In this document: piece by piece, positions 6,924 to 7,723 of the stretch | How positions within the stretch are numbered: position 1 is the stretch's first letter | Layout of the letters: each line of letters opens with the position of its first letter | From: Candidatus Phycorickettsia trachydisci | Lineage (GTDB): Bacteria > Pseudomonadota > Alphaproteobacteria > Rickettsiales > Rickettsiaceae | DNA length: 7,723 nt | Direction of reading: 5' to 3' | NCBI GenBank assembly: GCA_945875085.1 | Contig: CAMCJU010000037.1 | Location: forward strand, 1 to 7,723 | Program-made: the position numbers and the translations under genes | Notes under the pieces: generated by a model | Told to the model about the DNA's origin: nothing | The model's input: only the letters and a program-made list of their open reading frames with translations | The model's database searches: none

Positions 6924-7151
6924 ATGATTAATGACCAAGACGTTATAGATGCAATCAAGGAGTTATTGCCTGATGCTATTGTGAATTTAAAGCCTTTAGA
7001 TTGTAGTAAAAAGGGTTATTATGTAGAAGTTAAGTCTGAGCTCTTCAGGGGGCAATCTCTAATAGATCAGCATAAAAGCGTCAATAAAGCCCTGGCTAAA
7101 TATCTTGATTCAGAAGTCTTGCATGCTGTTACAATAAAAACCCAAGTCTAG
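6924..7151 (+). CDS. BolA-family protein (IbaG-like)
   Basis: A small 75-residue single-domain protein. BolA-family proteins partner with monothiol glutaredoxins to hold or pass on iron-sulfur clusters in the cytoplasm. The family pattern is clear in the second half: VEVKSELFRGQSLIDQHKSV (34-53) with the SL..QH helix, then VLHAVTIKT (65-73), whose His67 corresponds to the invariant cluster-binding histidine. The loop where many relatives have a histidine followed by an aromatic residue reads KKGYYV here; Cys27 nearby could be an alternative ligand, which is inference. The short N-terminal helix INDQDVIDAIKELLPDA is typical. The start at 6924 sits at the correct distance from the promoter at 6867-6895. 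A monothiol glutaredoxin gene commonly follows BolA in this bacterial group; here a glycosyltransferase follows instead. Confidence 0.88.
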   Translation: MINDQDVIDAIKELLPDAIVNLKPLDCSKKGYYVEVKSELFRGQSLIDQHKSVNKALAKYLDSEVLHAVTIKTQV

Positions 7152-7188
7152 AATACTTGAAAAATGAATAGTTTCTATAAATTTTCAG

Positions 7189-7197
7189 TGTTATAAT
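7189..7197 (+). promoter_or_regulatory. Extended -10 promoter of the glycosyltransferase gene
   Basis: TGTTATAAT is a perfect TGnTATAAT extended -10 element, which can function without a good -35, and none is visible. Transcription would start near 7204, giving a leader of about 28 bases before ATG 7232. The glycosyltransferase therefore probably has its own promoter, separate from the BolA-family gene. Confidence 0.55.
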
Positions 7198-7231
7198 GTA
7201 ACTTGATAAGTCAATTTCATAGATATTAATA

Positions 7232-7723
7232 ATGTCAGCAATAATGCAAGTTTTACCTTCTTTAATATCTGGAGGGGTAGAAAGAGGCACCATAGAAATT
7301 GCAAAATTTTTAGTTGAAAATGGATATGAGTCAATAGTGCTTTCTGAAGGAGGGGGCATGTCTTTGGAGCTCGAAAAATTTTCTGCAAAACATATTGAAC
7401 TTGACGTTCAGAGCAAGAATCCCATCAATATTATATTGAATATTAAAAGAATTGCTGATATTTTGCAGCAGTATAAGGTCGATATCTTACATACCAGATC
7501 AAGAGCTCCTGCTTGGAGTTGCTACTACGCTGCAAAAAGAACTTCTCAGGTGCGTTTTGTTACTACGGTTCATGGAGTTTATAATTTCAATAACCTAGTC
7601 AAGAAAATGTATAATAGCATTATGACCAAAGGCGACAGAATAATTGCTGTCTCTAATTTCGTCAAAGAATATTTGCTCCAGAATTATGCCGTTGACGAGG
7701 AAAGAATAAGGGTCATACCAAGA
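7232..7723 (+). CDS. Family-4 glycosyltransferase, N-terminal part (cut by window edge)
   Basis: 164 codons are open from ATG 7232 to the right edge with no stop, so only the N-terminal half is present. It reads as the acceptor-binding Rossmann domain of a GT4 (GT-B fold) glycosyltransferase: QVLPSLISGGVERGT (6-20) with the glycine-rich loop, VDILHTRSRAPAWS (83-96), FVTTVHGVYN (109-118), and DRIIAVSNFVKEYLL (135-149) leading to RIRVIP (158-163), where the nucleotide-sugar-binding domain would begin. Such enzymes transfer a sugar from an activated donor to a lipid or polysaccharide precursor at the inner face of the cytoplasmic membrane. Donor and acceptor cannot be told from this half. ATG 7244 (MQVLPSL...) is an alternative start; neither ATG has a clear Shine-Dalgarno sequence. 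An envelope-sugar role fits the nearby guanylyltransferase remnant. Confidence 0.88.
   Translation, partial: MSAIMQVLPSLISGGVERGTIEIAKFLVENGYESIVLSEGGGMSLELEKFSAKHIELDVQSKNPINIILNIKRIADILQQYKVDILHTRSRAPAWSCYYAAKRTSQVRFVTTVHGVYNFNNLVKKMYNSIMTKGDRIIAVSNFVKEYLLQNYAVDEERIRVIPR

Noticed and set aside
7157..7189. Possible terminator TGAAAAAT...ATTTTCA after the BolA-family gene
   Set aside because: The stem is made almost wholly of A-T pairs with a long loop and no T tract follows; it would be unstable and is expected by chance in such AT-rich DNA.
7129..7388. Minus-strand frames over the BolA-glycosyltransferase junction
   Set aside because: They are antisense to the glycosyltransferase N-terminus, which carries clear family motifs, and they overlap its promoter.
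1..7723. CRISPR arrays, tRNA or rRNA genes, riboswitches
   Set aside because: By eye I saw no regularly spaced repeats, cloverleaf or rRNA-like sequence, or long structured leaders in either strand.

Overview
The window is AT-rich chromosomal DNA from an alphaproteobacterium, most likely a member of the Rickettsiales or a similar intracellular lineage. This rests on the DnaG protein (CPFHSEKTPSF and CFGCHVGGDVI stretches that resemble rickettsial DnaG as I remember it), on the low G+C content, and on the mix of compact operons with decaying genes and transposon debris. I could not run a database search, so the placement is an inference.

Layout. Bases 1-588 hold no intact gene. They contain decayed protein-like frames on the minus strand, one with a ParA-like tail at low confidence, and a short plus-strand fragment of an IS200/IS605-type TnpB protein. 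The DNA primase gene dnaG (589-2229, +) follows directly. Convergent to it is a minus-strand pair: a ribonuclease J gene (3262-4932), followed with a 14-base overlap by a long-chain polyprenyl diphosphate synthase gene of the IspB type (2268-3275). Divergent from ribonuclease J, and overlapping its start by 7 bases if the first ATG is used, is a membrane PAP2-family phosphatase (4926-5627, +). A 13-base tandem duplication spans that gene's stop codon. Next comes a mannose-1-phosphate guanylyltransferase gene (5638-6731, -) that is broken by one frameshift near a GGGG run at 6418-6421. A promoter-bearing AT-rich spacer leads to a small BolA-family gene (6924-7151, +). A family-4 glycosyltransferase (7232 to the right edge, +) has a clear extended -10 promoter and is cut off by the window.

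How the genes relate. dnaG and ribonuclease J are housekeeping genes for replication and RNA turnover. The polyprenyl synthase makes the side chain of ubiquinone or a similar long prenyl chain. The PAP2 phosphatase, the guanylyltransferase and the glycosyltransferase all point to envelope lipid or surface-sugar chemistry, and the frameshift suggests that the GDP-mannose step has been lost or is being lost. I found no convincing new biological system. The points most worth checking are the guanylyltransferase frameshift, the tightly overlapping divergent starts at 4926-4944, and the transposon debris directly in front of dnaG.
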